Shown here: piece by piece, positions 1 to 8,014 of the stretch | How positions within the stretch are numbered: position 1 is the stretch's first letter | Layout: every line of letters begins with the position of its first letter | NCBI GenBank assembly: GCA_963665935.1 | Contig: OY762510.1 | Coordinates: 682,001 to 746,000 of the forward strand | Direction: 5' to 3' | Length of the DNA stretch: 64,000 nt | DNA from: Syntrophus sp963665935 | GTDB lineage: Bacteria > Desulfobacterota > Syntrophia > Syntrophales > Syntrophaceae | The notes under the pieces: model-generated | What the model was told of the DNA's origin: nothing | The model's database searches: none | What the model saw: only the letters and a program-made list of their open reading frames with translations | Program-made: the position numbers and the translations under genes

Positions 1-264
1 TGCTTTCCTGAGAACCTGACTTGATTTGAAGGTCAGAACCTTCCGTTCGGAGATGGAAATTTCATCCCCGGTCTGCGGATTCCTGCCTCGCCGGGATTTC
101 TTTTCCTTAACGACAAAATTTCCGAAACCGGATATCTTGATCTTTTCACCCCGGCCAAGACTTTCCTTAATGATATCAAACACAGACTCGACAATCCGGG
201 CCGAATCCTTTTTGGAAAAACCTAACTTTTCATATACATTCTGAATGATATCTATCTTCGTCAT
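1..264 (-). CDS. ihfA: Integration host factor alpha subunit (partial, 3' end outside window)
   Basis: This is a DNA-bending histone-like protein that acts with IHF-beta on the nucleoid. The translated 88 residues start MTKIDIIQNVYEKLGFSKKD and contain the HU/IHF core: an N-terminal helical dimerisation part, the ISGFGNF segment near residue 45 and the DNA-binding arm with RRGRNPQTGDEI near residues 58-69. The left edge of the window cuts off the last several residues; the family is usually 95-100 residues long. The start at 264 is set by an AGGAGG-type ribosome site just upstream. It lies 40 bp after pheT, the same order as the thrS...pheT-ihfA operon of enterobacteria, so co-transcription is likely. 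The alpha rather than beta assignment rests on this context and the N-terminal sequence. Confidence 0.93.
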   Translation of the reverse strand, partial: MTKIDIIQNVYEKLGFSKKDSARIVESVFDIIKESLGRGEKIKISGFGNFVVKEKKSRRGRNPQTGDEISISERKVLTFKSSQVLRKA

Positions 265-304
265 TTGAGACCTCCTCGAAATGGTACAGATGGTCTGACA
301 CCAA

Positions 305-2719
305 TCATCTGATCTGCGCTCCCGTCTGGTCGATGATATGATGAACAATTTTAGAGTGAACCCGGTTGACCGTATCATCCGTCAATGTTGCCGCGTCGGA
401 CCGATACGTGAATCTCAATCCAAGGCTTTTCTTTCCCTCAGGAATGCCAGCACCGGCATATACATCAAAAATACGCACTCTTTCAAGCAAATCTTCGCCT
501 GTCGCAAGGGCAATATCCAGCATAGCGCCAACTTCCACATTCGAATCGATGACAAAGGCGACGTCTCTTGAACTTTCAGGATACCTGGAAAATTCTCTAT
601 AGGCAACATCATCTGAAATGTGTTCGGAAAGTACCTCCATGTCCAGCTCAAATACCAGGGCACGGTTTTTCAAATCCATACGGAAAAGCACATCCGGATG
701 TACTTCCCCCATATACCCGACGGATTTTTCTCCAAGAAAAATCCCACAGGCCCGGCCCGGATGGAGAAATGTCTGAACGGCATTGGATCGGAATCGTATT
801 CCCGTTAATCTCAGGCTATCGGTAAGGCTTTCAACACAGCCCTTCAAATCATAAAAATCCATCCCCAGTTCGCCGGAGGACCATAACTCATGATCCCTCA
901 TGCCGGTCATCAGACAGGCCAATCTCTTCTTTTCCGTGGGGAGTTCCCCCGGCTTGCCCGCCAAAAAGACCTTGCCGAATTCGAAAATCTTCAGATTGTA
1001 ATCCCCGGCATTGGCGTTTTCCCGCATCACTTTCAGCAGGCTGTAGATCAAGGTTGTTCGCATAACCGATTGATCTTCCGTCAGCGGGTTCGAAATCCGG
1101 ACTCCTTTTCTTCTTTCGTCCCCAGCATCCAGCGCCAGGATATCCGCGGCATCCGGCGAAATAAAGCTGTAGGTAATGACTTCAGATAGTCCATGGCTTG
1201 TCAGATGGTTGCGCATCCTCTCTTCAAGGACTCTTTTCTCGTTTTGCCGAACCGGAGTCATCCTCCCCAGGGGGAGTGTAACCGGAATATTATGGTAACC
1301 ATGGATTCTGGCAATTTCCTCGGCCAGATCAATCTCGCGGATAATATCTACTCTGAAGGAAGGCGGATTTACAAGATATTCGTCTTCGACGCCCTCGTGC
1401 CTGCTGACTTCCATCCCCAGGTTTTTCAGGATTTCCATCATGTCCGCCGCAGGAATGTCCGTTCCCAGCAGGGCATTGACTCTCCGGCAACGCAAGGGAA
1501 TTTCCCTGGCCGTCTCGACCTGTCTAGGATGCTCGTCAATCCTTCCTCTGCAGATCGTCCCTCCTGACAACTGGGCGGTCAATTGAGCAGCCCTGTCCAA
1601 TGCCCGGAGAACCCCTTCAGGATCAATTCCGCGTTCAAAACGGAAGGCCGCATCCGTACTCATGCCCAGATCCCGGGCGGAGCGCCGGATGGAAGAAGGA
1701 GAAAAGTAAGCGCTCTCCAGGAGGATATCCTGCGTATCCGGTTTTATTTCTGAATTGAATCCCCCCATGATGCCGGCAATGGCCACCGGCTTGACGCCGT
1801 CACAGATCATCAGGGTGTTTGCATTGAGAATGCGCTCCTTTTCATCAAGGGAGATAAACGGTTCCCCCTGCGCAGAACGCCGGACGACAATGCGGCTCTC
1901 CTCCAGGAAGCGGAAATCAAAGGCATGAAGGGGCTGCCCCAGTTCCATCATGACAAAATTCGTCACATCGACGACATTGCTGATGGAGCGCAGCCCAACG
2001 GCTTCAAGGCGCAATCGCATCCACAGCGGGGAAGGACCCACGGTCACATTTCGAACCATTCGCGCCGTATAGCGGGGACAGAGATCGGGATCAAGGATTT
2101 GCACCGAGGCAAGCCCTTTTGTGTCTTCATCACTTTCGTGGAAGCCGATCTCCGGCAGACGGACTGTTTTTCCGGTAACGGCCGCGATTTCCCGGGCGAC
2201 GCCGAGAATGGAAAGACAATCGGAACGGTTCGGCGTAATCCCGATGTCAAAGACCGTATCCTTCAGGTCGAGGACATCCGCAAGATCAGCTCCCAGGGGA
2301 AGATCGGAAGGCAGGATCATGATGCCCGTCGTATCTTCCCCGATGCCAAGTTCCTCCTCGGAACAGAGCATCCCGTCGGAATACTCGCCACGGAGCTTCG
2401 AACGCTTTATGGTATAGCCTCCCGGAATGGTCGCACCCACCTTGGCCAGGGGAACGACATCCCCCTCATGGATATTGTTCGCTCCACAGACAATCGGCAG
2501 GGTTTCCTCTCCCGTCGTTACATCGCAAAGATGAAGTTTATCCGCATTGGGATGGGGACGGATAGCCAGAATCTTCGCTACCACAACATGCGTGAAGGCG
2601 GGTCCGACATTCCGCACCGCATCAACTTCAAGACCAACCATGGTCAGACAGTCCGCAACTTCCGCGGGCGTCAGATCAATATCCACATAATCGTTAAGCC
2701 ATCTTAAACTTACTTGCAT
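305..2719 (-). CDS. pheT: Phenylalanyl-tRNA synthetase beta subunit
   Basis: This is the large subunit of the (alpha-beta)2 enzyme that charges tRNA-Phe in the cytoplasm. At 804 residues it has the full bacterial length. Domains in order: an EMAP-type tRNA-binding OB fold (about 40-150), the B3/B4 editing region (about 210-380, with the PLHAFDF segment), the B5 DNA-binding-like fold (about 405-480), the catalytic-like core with the RxxxGLSEVITYSF segment, and the C-terminal FDX-ACB anticodon-binding domain (last ~95 residues, YPESSRDVAFV). It follows pheS by 37 bp and precedes ihfA. No phenylalanine-rich leader peptide is visible between rplT and pheS, so E. coli-style pheM attenuation is not expected. 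Confidence 0.98.
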   Translation of the reverse strand: MQVSLRWLNDYVDIDLTPAEVADCLTMVGLEVDAVRNVGPAFTHVVVAKILAIRPHPNADKLHLCDVTTGEETLPIVCGANNIHEGDVVPLAKVGATIPGGYTIKRSKLRGEYSDGMLCSEEELGIGEDTTGIMILPSDLPLGADLADVLDLKDTVFDIGITPNRSDCLSILGVAREIAAVTGKTVRLPEIGFHESDEDTKGLASVQILDPDLCPRYTARMVRNVTVGPSPLWMRLRLEAVGLRSISNVVDVTNFVMMELGQPLHAFDFRFLEESRIVVRRSAQGEPFISLDEKERILNANTLMICDGVKPVAIAGIMGGFNSEIKPDTQDILLESAYFSPSSIRRSARDLGMSTDAAFRFERGIDPEGVLRALDRAAQLTAQLSGGTICRGRIDEHPRQVETAREIPLRCRRVNALLGTDIPAADMMEILKNLGMEVSRHEGVEDEYLVNPPSFRVDIIREIDLAEEIARIHGYHNIPVTLPLGRMTPVRQNEKRVLEERMRNHLTSHGLSEVITYSFISPDAADILALDAGDERRKGVRISNPLTEDQSVMRTTLIYSLLKVMRENANAGDYNLKIFEFGKVFLAGKPGELPTEKKRLACLMTGMRDHELWSSGELGMDFYDLKGCVESLTDSLRLTGIRFRSNAVQTFLHPGRACGIFLGEKSVGYMGEVHPDVLFRMDLKNRALVFELDMEVLSEHISDDVAYREFSRYPESSRDVAFVIDSNVEVGAMLDIALATGEDLLERVRIFDVYAGAGIPEGKKSLGLRFTYRSDAATLTDDTVNRVHSKIVHHIIDQTGAQIR

Positions 2720-2756
2720 AGCAATATTTTCACGAGATCAAAGAAGAAATTCAGTG

Positions 2757-3773
2757 TTAAAACTGCTGTAAAAATCGCCATTCATTCTCGAAGAAAAGGC
2801 GAATATCGGAAATCCCATACTTGAGCATGGCGATGCGTTCCACTCCCAGACCAAAGGCGAATCCGGAATATTCTTCCGGGTCATAGCCGACATTTTCAAA
2901 CACGGCCGGATCCACCATGCCCGATCCGAGAATTTCCAGCCAGCCGCTCTGCCCGCATACCCGGCAGCCGCGGCCCTTGCACATGACACACCGGATATCG
3001 ACTTCCGCACTGGGCTCCGTAAAGGGGAAATAGCTGGGTCGAAAACGGAGCACCGTTTCGTCCCCGAATATCTGCTTAAGGAACGCGGCCAGAATTCCTT
3101 TCAGATCACCGAAGGTAACGCCCCGGTCAACCAGCAGGCCTTCAACCTGATGAAACATCGGCGTATGGGAGACATCGGAATCAGGACGATACACCCGCCC
3201 CGGAGAAATGATTCTCACCGGAGGTGTCTGCTTTTCCATGATTCGAATCTGTACGGGAGAGGTATGGGTGCGCAGGACAATCGCTTCATCGATATAAAAC
3301 GTGTCCTGCATATCCCTGGCGGGGTGATCCTTGGGAATGTTCAGGGCTTCGAAATTATAGTAATCATTCTCAATTTCCGGACCGTCGACGATGGAGAAAC
3401 CGATTCCGGAAAAGATGGCGCATATTTCTTCAAGGACCTGCGTGACAGGATGGATTCGGCCGTAACCACTCCATCTGCCTGGCAGGGTGACATCAATTGC
3501 CTCTTTGCGAAAGGCATTCTCCTTTTTGAGAGCGGTTAAAACCTGCTGCGCTTCTTCAAATCTCGAAGACAGGACGTCCTTGACTTCGTTTGCGCGCTTT
3601 CCGTAAAGCTGCTTTTCTTCAATGCTCAACTGACCCAGATTGCGCAGGTACTGGGTCAACAACCCTTTTCGTCCCAGGTATTTAACCTTGACAGCAGCCA
3701 GGTCCGCCTCCGCTTTCGCTGCACTTATGTCTGATTCTGCCTCTTTCTGCAGTTTTTCCAGATCTTCAATCAT
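2757..3773 (-). CDS. pheS: Phenylalanyl-tRNA synthetase alpha subunit
   Basis: This is the catalytic subunit of PheRS, 338 residues long. The N-terminal ~90 residues form the coiled coil that contacts tRNA-Phe. Class II motif 1 lies around HPARDMQDTFY, motif 2 around MFHQVEGLLVD, and motif 3 is GFAFGLGVERIAMLKYG near the C-terminus. A four-cysteine loop (C-x2-C-x4-C-x2-C, starting CVMCKGRG) sits before motif 3; I recall similar loops in several anaerobic bacterial PheS proteins, where it probably binds zinc. The start codon overlaps the rplT stop by 4 bp (ATGA), which suggests translational coupling. Confidence 0.98.
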   Translation of the reverse strand: MIEDLEKLQKEAESDISAAKAEADLAAVKVKYLGRKGLLTQYLRNLGQLSIEEKQLYGKRANEVKDVLSSRFEEAQQVLTALKKENAFRKEAIDVTLPGRWSGYGRIHPVTQVLEEICAIFSGIGFSIVDGPEIENDYYNFEALNIPKDHPARDMQDTFYIDEAIVLRTHTSPVQIRIMEKQTPPVRIISPGRVYRPDSDVSHTPMFHQVEGLLVDRGVTFGDLKGILAAFLKQIFGDETVLRFRPSYFPFTEPSAEVDIRCVMCKGRGCRVCGQSGWLEILGSGMVDPAVFENVGYDPEEYSGFAFGLGVERIAMLKYGISDIRLFFENEWRFLQQF

Positions 3774-4129
3774 GAAACAGGCTCACGCTTTACGAGAAGA
3801 ACAATTTCCGAAAATCCTCGGGGATCATTCACGGCGATATCGGCCAAGACTTTTCTGTCGATCTCGACATTCGCCTTCCGCAAACCGTCCATAAGTCGGC
3901 TGTAGGTCACCCCTTGGGCACGCGAAGCAGCATTGATTCGGGCAATCCACAGCTTCCTGAATTCCCGCTTCCGAACCCTGCGATCCCGAAAGGCGTAACC
4001 CAGAGCCCGGTTCACGGCTTCCGTCGCCGTTCGCAGCAGCCGACTCCTCGCCCCGAAGAAACCCTTCGCTAACTTAAAAATCTTTCTTCTTTTTTTCTTG
4101 GCAGTAACACTTCTTTTAACCCTAGGCAT
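3770..4129 (-). CDS. rplT: 50S ribosomal protein L20
   Basis: L20 is a primary binder of 23S rRNA needed early in 50S assembly; in E. coli it also represses its own operon by binding the mRNA ahead of rpmI. The 119-residue protein starts MPRVKRSVTAKKKRRK and has the long basic N-terminal helix followed by the compact RNA-binding domain with WIARINAASR and YSRLMDGL. It lies 12 bp after rpmI and overlaps pheS by 4 bp. Length and sequence match the family closely. Confidence 0.98.
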   Translation of the reverse strand: MPRVKRSVTAKKKRRKIFKLAKGFFGARSRLLRTATEAVNRALGYAFRDRRVRKREFRKLWIARINAASRAQGVTYSRLMDGLRKANVEIDRKVLADIAVNDPRGFSEIVLLVKREPVS

Positions 4130-4141
4130 TATCTAAGCCTC

Positions 4142-4339
4142 CTACAGATATGGAATCAGCCGCTTAATCCCCTTTTCGTCTCTTTTATCAAGAATCGCGG
4201 ATTTTCTAAGGTTTCTTTTCCGTTTCGTTGTTTTTGTTGTCAGAATGTGACTGGCATTGGCATGGTGCCTTCGGACTTTTCCGCTGCCGGTCAGTTTAAA
4301 GCGCTTCGCAGCGCCGCGGTGCGTCTTCAATTTCGGCAT
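4142..4339 (-). CDS. rpmI: 50S ribosomal protein L35
   Basis: L35 is a small basic protein of the large ribosomal subunit. Starting at 4339 gives 65 residues beginning MPKLKTHRGAAKRFKLTGSG, the usual L35 length and N-terminus. The open frame extends 19 codons further upstream, but those residues are not L35-like and the ATG at 4339 has a GGGGTG ribosome site at good spacing, so the short start was chosen. It sits between infC and rplT. The 138-bp spacer from infC is where an L20-binding operator would be expected by analogy with E. coli, but I did not find a convincing pseudoknot. Confidence 0.97.
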   Translation of the reverse strand: MPKLKTHRGAAKRFKLTGSGKVRRHHANASHILTTKTTKRKRNLRKSAILDKRDEKGIKRLIPYL

Positions 4340-4477
4340 TCTTTCACCCCTGTTTTCCAGACTGCCTGCAGAGGCAGTTCCGTATATTAAAATCATTACA
4401 AAACAAAATAAAACACGATCCGCTTCCCTTTCCGAACATTACCATACCAAGGAGGGGAAACTTTCCGCTTTCTACCT

Positions 4478-4987
4478 TTACTTTTTGGGAGACAAAATCA
4501 TCACCATACTTCTGCCTTCCAATTTCGGCTGTTGATCGATGGTGCAGCTATCACCCAACGCACTTTTTATATCTTCAATGAGTTTACGCCCGATATCCGT
4601 AAAGGCGATCTCCCTTCCCCGAAAGAGGACGCTCACTTTGACCTTGTCATGCTGCTCAAGAAACTTCCGGATATGCTTGATCTTGACTTGGAGATCATGT
4701 TCCTCGGTCTTCGGTCTCAGCCGAATCTCCTTTACCTGAATGGTGCTCTGACTTTTCTTGGCAACCTGGAGCTTCTTGCTCTGCTGATACCTGAATTTGC
4801 CGTAATCCATGATCCGGCAGACAGGCGGCGAGGAATTGGACGCAACTTCAACCAGATCCAATCCTTCTTTTCTCGCCTCAGCCAGCGCTTCAGCCAAGGT
4901 CAATATCCCCAGCTGTTCACCCGAATAGCTGATCACCCGGACGGCGGGCACCTTGATCTCGGTATTGATCTTCAGATCCTTAACTAT
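4478..4987 (-). CDS. infC: Translation initiation factor IF-3, probably starting at ATA
   Basis: IF-3 binds the 30S subunit, prevents premature 50S joining and checks start-codon pairing. From GTG at 4951 the frame gives 157 residues, beginning after the conserved IF-3 N-terminal stretch. The codons just upstream read KDLKINTEIK, which matches the INxEI segment of IF-3 N-termini, so the real start must lie further out. In that position there is an ATA codon (4987-4985) preceded by AGGAGG with a 6-nt gap and no ATG, GTG or TTG. This gives 169 residues. The PPVCRIMDYGKFRYQQSKK linker and the C-terminal domain (EIRLRPKTEEHDL) are intact. infC of many bacteria uses a rare start as part of IF-3 self-control. 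Confidence 0.92.
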   Translation of the reverse strand: MVKDLKINTEIKVPAVRVISYSGEQLGILTLAEALAEARKEGLDLVEVASNSSPPVCRIMDYGKFRYQQSKKLQVAKKSQSTIQVKEIRLRPKTEEHDLQVKIKHIRKFLEQHDKVKVSVLFRGREIAFTDIGRKLIEDIKSALGDSCTIDQQPKLEGRSMVMILSPKK

Positions 4988-4999
4988 TGGACACCTCCT
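4985..4999 (-). promoter_or_regulatory. infC ribosome binding site with ATA start codon
   Basis: On the minus strand AGGAGG (4999-4994) is followed by six bases and then ATA (4987-4985), in frame with infC. No canonical start lies at this spacing. IF-3 rejects non-canonical starts, so such a start would make IF-3 limit its own synthesis, as is established for the AUU start of E. coli infC. Confidence 0.75.
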
Positions 5000-5065
5000 G
5001 AATTTTTCAAAGATTAATTCTAAATTTTTCTTCCCCAGCGCCGAAGAATAAAATTTCAGATCAAA

Positions 5066-6982
5066 CTATTGATACTGTCCGCACTTTTCCTGCACGAGCG
5101 CAATAAAGGAAGAAACCGGCATGGCTCCAAGATTATCCCCGCCACGCTCGCGGGGAGCAACCTGCCCCGATGCCATTTCCTTATCACCAATCACCAGCAT
5201 ATAGGGGACTTTCTGGGTTTGTGCCTCTCGAATCTTATAACCGAGCTTTTCGTTTCGAAAATCTTTCTCCACCCGGATCCCTGCATCCATCAGTTGCGAA
5301 TAAACCGCCTCGCCATAGGGAATGTGTCGATCCGTCACCGTTAGAAGAACGGCCTGCACCGGGGCAAGCCAGACCGGGAATGCCCCACCGTAATGCTCGA
5401 TCAGGACCCCCATGAACCTTTCGATGGCACCCAGAATGACCCGATGCAACATCACCGGTCGATGTTTTTCGCCATCCGGCCCGACATAGGTCAGATCAAA
5501 CCTTTCCGGCAGGGTAAAGTCGCACTGGATCGTTGCACACTGCCATTTTCGTTTCAGCGCGTCCTTCAGCTTGAAATCAATCTTGGGCCCATAGAAGGCA
5601 CCATCACCCTCATTGATGTCATAGGTCATCGAGTTATCCTTCAGGGCGCCCTCCAAGGCAGACGTCGCCAGTTCCCAGTCCTCGTCGGTACCGATTGAAT
5701 CTTTCGGGCGAGTGCTCAGTTCCACCTCATAATCGAATCCGAAGATCTTCATGGCATAGCCGACAAAGTCCGCAATCGCTCGAATCTCTGAATTCAACTG
5801 TTCCGGGGTGCAAAGGATATGGGCGTCATCCTGGGTAAACTGCCGGGCCCGCAGAAGGCCATGCAGAACCCCCGTTTTTTCATGGCGATGTACGGTGCCA
5901 AGTTCGAAGTAGCGCAAGGGGAGATCCCGATAACTCCGCATCTTGGACTTGTAAATCAGCATATGGGATAGGCAGTTCATCGGCTTGATCCCATAGGATT
6001 GGCTTTCCACTTCGGTGAAATACATGTTTTCCCGATAGTGATCGAAGTGACCGGATTTTTTCCAGAGATCCACTTTCAGAATCTGCGGTCCCATGACCAT
6101 GTCGTAGCCGCGCTTCAGATGCTCCTTCTTTTCCCAATCCTCTATCAGGGTGCGCAGGATGGTCCCCTTGGGGTGGAAGATGATCAGACCCGCCCCCGCC
6201 TCTTCACTGACCTGGAAAAGATCGAGATCCCTTCCCAGCTTCCGGTGATCCCGTTTCTTGGCCTCTTCGATGATCTTGAGATAATCCTCCAGGTCTTTCT
6301 CGGAGGCGAAACCGGTCCCGTAAATACGCTGCAGCATCTTGTTCCGCTCGTCCCCGCGCCAGTAAGCGCCGGCGACGTTGAGAAGTTTGAAGGCGCGGAT
6401 CATGGCGGTCGAGGGGATGTGAGGCCCCCGGCAGAGATCGGTGTAGCCACCCTGTTTGTAAAGGCTGACGGTTTTCACTTCCTCAGGCAGGTCTTTTAAG
6501 AGCTCGACCTTATAAGATTCTCCCTTGCCTTGGAAAAAGGCTATGGCTTCCTCGCGGGAAACCTCTTCCCGGACAAAAGGATGATCTGCTTTGACAATTT
6601 CCTGCATCCGGTTCTCTATTTTTTCAAGATCCTCCAGAGTGAAGGTATCTTTATATTCAAAATCATAATAAAAGCCATCTTCAATGGCAGGACCGATACT
6701 GACAAGCACGCCCGGGAAAAGATCCTGAACGGCCTGGGCCATTACGTGGGAGATGCTGTGCCGAAGGATTTCCATACCTTCACGGGAAGAAACATCAACC
6801 AGTTCCAGATTCCCGCCCTCGGTAAGCGAGCGGCTCAAGTCAACAAGGCTCTTGTTGAATCTGGCGGCTACGGTCGCAGCAAGCGTTTTCTGATCCCAGG
6901 AAGAAAGAACCTCCCTTACCGAGATCCCTTCTGGGCAAGCTCTTTCCGATCCATCGGGTAAAACAATTTTGATTTCCTTCAT
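5066..6982 (-). CDS. thrS: Threonyl-tRNA synthetase
   Basis: Charges tRNA-Thr and edits Ser-tRNA-Thr. The 638-residue protein has the standard order: TGS domain (1-60), editing domain with HSISH near residue 77 and the DLCRGPHIP zinc-type site near 183, class II catalytic core with the zinc cysteine in KPMNCLSHMLIYK near 335, and a C-terminal anticodon domain beginning after WLAPVQ near 540. Motif 3 is seen as MLHRVILGAIERFMGVLIEHYGG-like sequence before WLAP. It is the first protein gene of the translation operon; infC follows after about 78 bp. A hairpin and tRNA-Val lie upstream. Confidence 0.98.
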   Translation of the reverse strand: MKEIKIVLPDGSERACPEGISVREVLSSWDQKTLAATVAARFNKSLVDLSRSLTEGGNLELVDVSSREGMEILRHSISHVMAQAVQDLFPGVLVSIGPAIEDGFYYDFEYKDTFTLEDLEKIENRMQEIVKADHPFVREEVSREEAIAFFQGKGESYKVELLKDLPEEVKTVSLYKQGGYTDLCRGPHIPSTAMIRAFKLLNVAGAYWRGDERNKMLQRIYGTGFASEKDLEDYLKIIEEAKKRDHRKLGRDLDLFQVSEEAGAGLIIFHPKGTILRTLIEDWEKKEHLKRGYDMVMGPQILKVDLWKKSGHFDHYRENMYFTEVESQSYGIKPMNCLSHMLIYKSKMRSYRDLPLRYFELGTVHRHEKTGVLHGLLRARQFTQDDAHILCTPEQLNSEIRAIADFVGYAMKIFGFDYEVELSTRPKDSIGTDEDWELATSALEGALKDNSMTYDINEGDGAFYGPKIDFKLKDALKRKWQCATIQCDFTLPERFDLTYVGPDGEKHRPVMLHRVILGAIERFMGVLIEHYGGAFPVWLAPVQAVLLTVTDRHIPYGEAVYSQLMDAGIRVEKDFRNEKLGYKIREAQTQKVPYMLVIGDKEMASGQVAPRERGGDNLGAMPVSSFIALVQEKCGQYQ

Positions 6983-7034
6983 AACATCAATATCCGAATT
7001 CCGTTTCAGGGCCTTTTACTTCCCTTCATTAAAG

Positions 7035-7071
7035 AAAGGGCATCAGCGCGTTATCTTTGCGGATGCCCTTT
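7035..7071 (-). terminator. Hairpin between tRNA-Val and thrS, possible terminator or attenuator
   Basis: AAAGGGCATC (7035-7044) and GATGCCCTTT (7062-7071) form a perfect 10-bp stem with a 17-nt loop. Read on the minus strand it follows tRNA-Val by about 65 bp and is followed by a weak pyrimidine-rich stretch (TCTTT). It may end the tRNA transcript or partly limit readthrough into thrS. The poor U-run makes a simple terminator uncertain. Confidence 0.45.
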
Positions 7072-7136
7072 CCCAACAAATCATATCTTCTTGAATCGGT
7101 GAGACGAATCGCTCTGCAGGCTTGCATTATATAAAA

Positions 7137-7211
7137 TGGTAGGCACGCAGGGATTTGAACCCTGGACATCCACCGCGTCAGGATGGCGCTCTCCCCCTGA
7201 GCTACGTGCCT
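7137..7211 (-). tRNA. tRNA-Val (anticodon GAC)
   Basis: The minus strand folds as a full cloverleaf of 75 nt: acceptor AGGCACG paired with CGTGCCT, D-arm GCTC/GAGC, anticodon stem CCATC/GGTGG with loop CTGACGC (anticodon GAC), five-base variable loop, T-arm CAGGG/CCCTG with TTCAAAT loop, discriminator A and an encoded CCA. GAC reads valine codons GUC and GUU. A promoter with consensus -35 lies just upstream. Confidence 0.97.
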
Positions 7212-7243
7212 TCACACATACCCTACCGACGAACAGGGCGTAA

Positions 7244-7272
7244 TACCTAGCAACAAATCGGTCTCTTGTCAA
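7244..7272 (-). promoter_or_regulatory. Promoter of tRNA-Val
   Basis: On the minus strand a perfect -35 box TTGACA (7272-7267) is followed by a 17-bp spacer and TAGGTA (7249-7244), with TG two bases before the -10 (extended -10 form). The expected start is about 25 nt before the mature tRNA 5' end. Since no other promoter is obvious before thrS, readthrough into the thrS operon is possible. Confidence 0.65.
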
Positions 7273-7413
7273 GGCAAAATCTAAACTCCTTTACTTTTTC
7301 TCACCTGTTTCCATCCCCGGGAAAGAAGATCCAAGAAGAAGTTTTTGACAAGTTTCCGTTTAAAAGGTCCCCTTCTGCATTCTTCCCCAGGCAAGAACAG
7401 GCACACAACGCCT

Positions 7414-7968
7414 TCACTGCGAGTGATTGATCAAACGGATGCCCCGGATCAAATATACCAGTCCCGATAGAATCGTCACCAAGGCGGTTACCCAGTAGAT
7501 CAGATACATCCCCGTGTACTCTCCCCCGCCGGTCAGACCACGGACCATCAGCACCATCAATACCGTCAGGAGTTGAAACATCGTGGTCACCTTACTGATA
7601 AAGGCGGGACGAATTTCAAAGGATATGGACATAAAGGATAAAATCGCCAGGCCAAGCAAAATGATACAATCCCGGCTGATAACGATGACGGTGAGCCACC
7701 CGGGAAGAGCCCCCAGAATAGCAAGCGTCAAAAAACTGCTGGTTAAAAGGGCTTTGTCGGCAATGGGGTCCAGATAAGCACCCAGTTTGGTCTGCTGCTT
7801 CAGAGTACGGGCCAGAAATCCGTCCAACCCATCAGACAGACCGGAAACGACGAATACAATAAGGGCCTTGGAATAGGAGCCTTGCATCAAAAAAATGACA
7901 AGAACAGGGGTAAGAATAATTCGCAACAGGGTTAAAAGATTAGGGATGTTCATTCGCGAATCGGCCAT
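7414..7968 (-). CDS. pgsA: CDP-diacylglycerol-glycerol-3-phosphate 3-phosphatidyltransferase
   Basis: Makes phosphatidylglycerol phosphate from CDP-diacylglycerol and glycerol-3-phosphate in the inner membrane, the committed step to phosphatidylglycerol and cardiolipin. The 184-residue protein has the CDP-alcohol phosphotransferase signature DG-x2-AR-x8-G-x3-D-x3-D, seen as SDGLDGFLAR followed by GAYLDPIADK (about residues 43-70), and four to six hydrophobic helices. It is the last gene of a minus-strand group with the lipoprotein, the repeat protein and rsmI. An alternative start at Met6 cannot be excluded. CDP-alcohol enzymes differ in acceptor; the N-terminus MNIPNLLTLLRI is typical of PgsA. 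Confidence 0.93.
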   Translation of the reverse strand: MADSRMNIPNLLTLLRIILTPVLVIFLMQGSYSKALIVFVVSGLSDGLDGFLARTLKQQTKLGAYLDPIADKALLTSSFLTLAILGALPGWLTVIVISRDCIILLGLAILSFMSISFEIRPAFISKVTTMFQLLTVLMVLMVRGLTGGGEYTGMYLIYWVTALVTILSGLVYLIRGIRLINHSQ

Positions 7969-8014
7969 TCCCCCATTTAAAGATCAGCAAGGAAGTACTT
8001 CTTCCCATCGTAAA

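Noticed and set aside
1925..2707. 260-codon open frame on the plus strand
   Set aside because: Fully antisense to pheT, low-complexity residues, no ribosome site or family match.
3770..3773. Phenylalanine leader-peptide attenuator before pheS
   Set aside because: pheS overlaps rplT by 4 bp, so there is no room for a pheM-like leader.
4340..4396. Longer rpmI start
   Set aside because: The extra 19 residues are not L35-like and the inner ATG has the better ribosome site.
6983..7136. T-box riboswitch before thrS
   Set aside because: Only a simple hairpin is present; the T-box sequence and specifier loop are missing.
7081..7272. 63-codon open frame on the minus strand over the tRNA gene
   Set aside because: It covers the tRNA-Val and its promoter; the tRNA fold is complete and explains the sequence.
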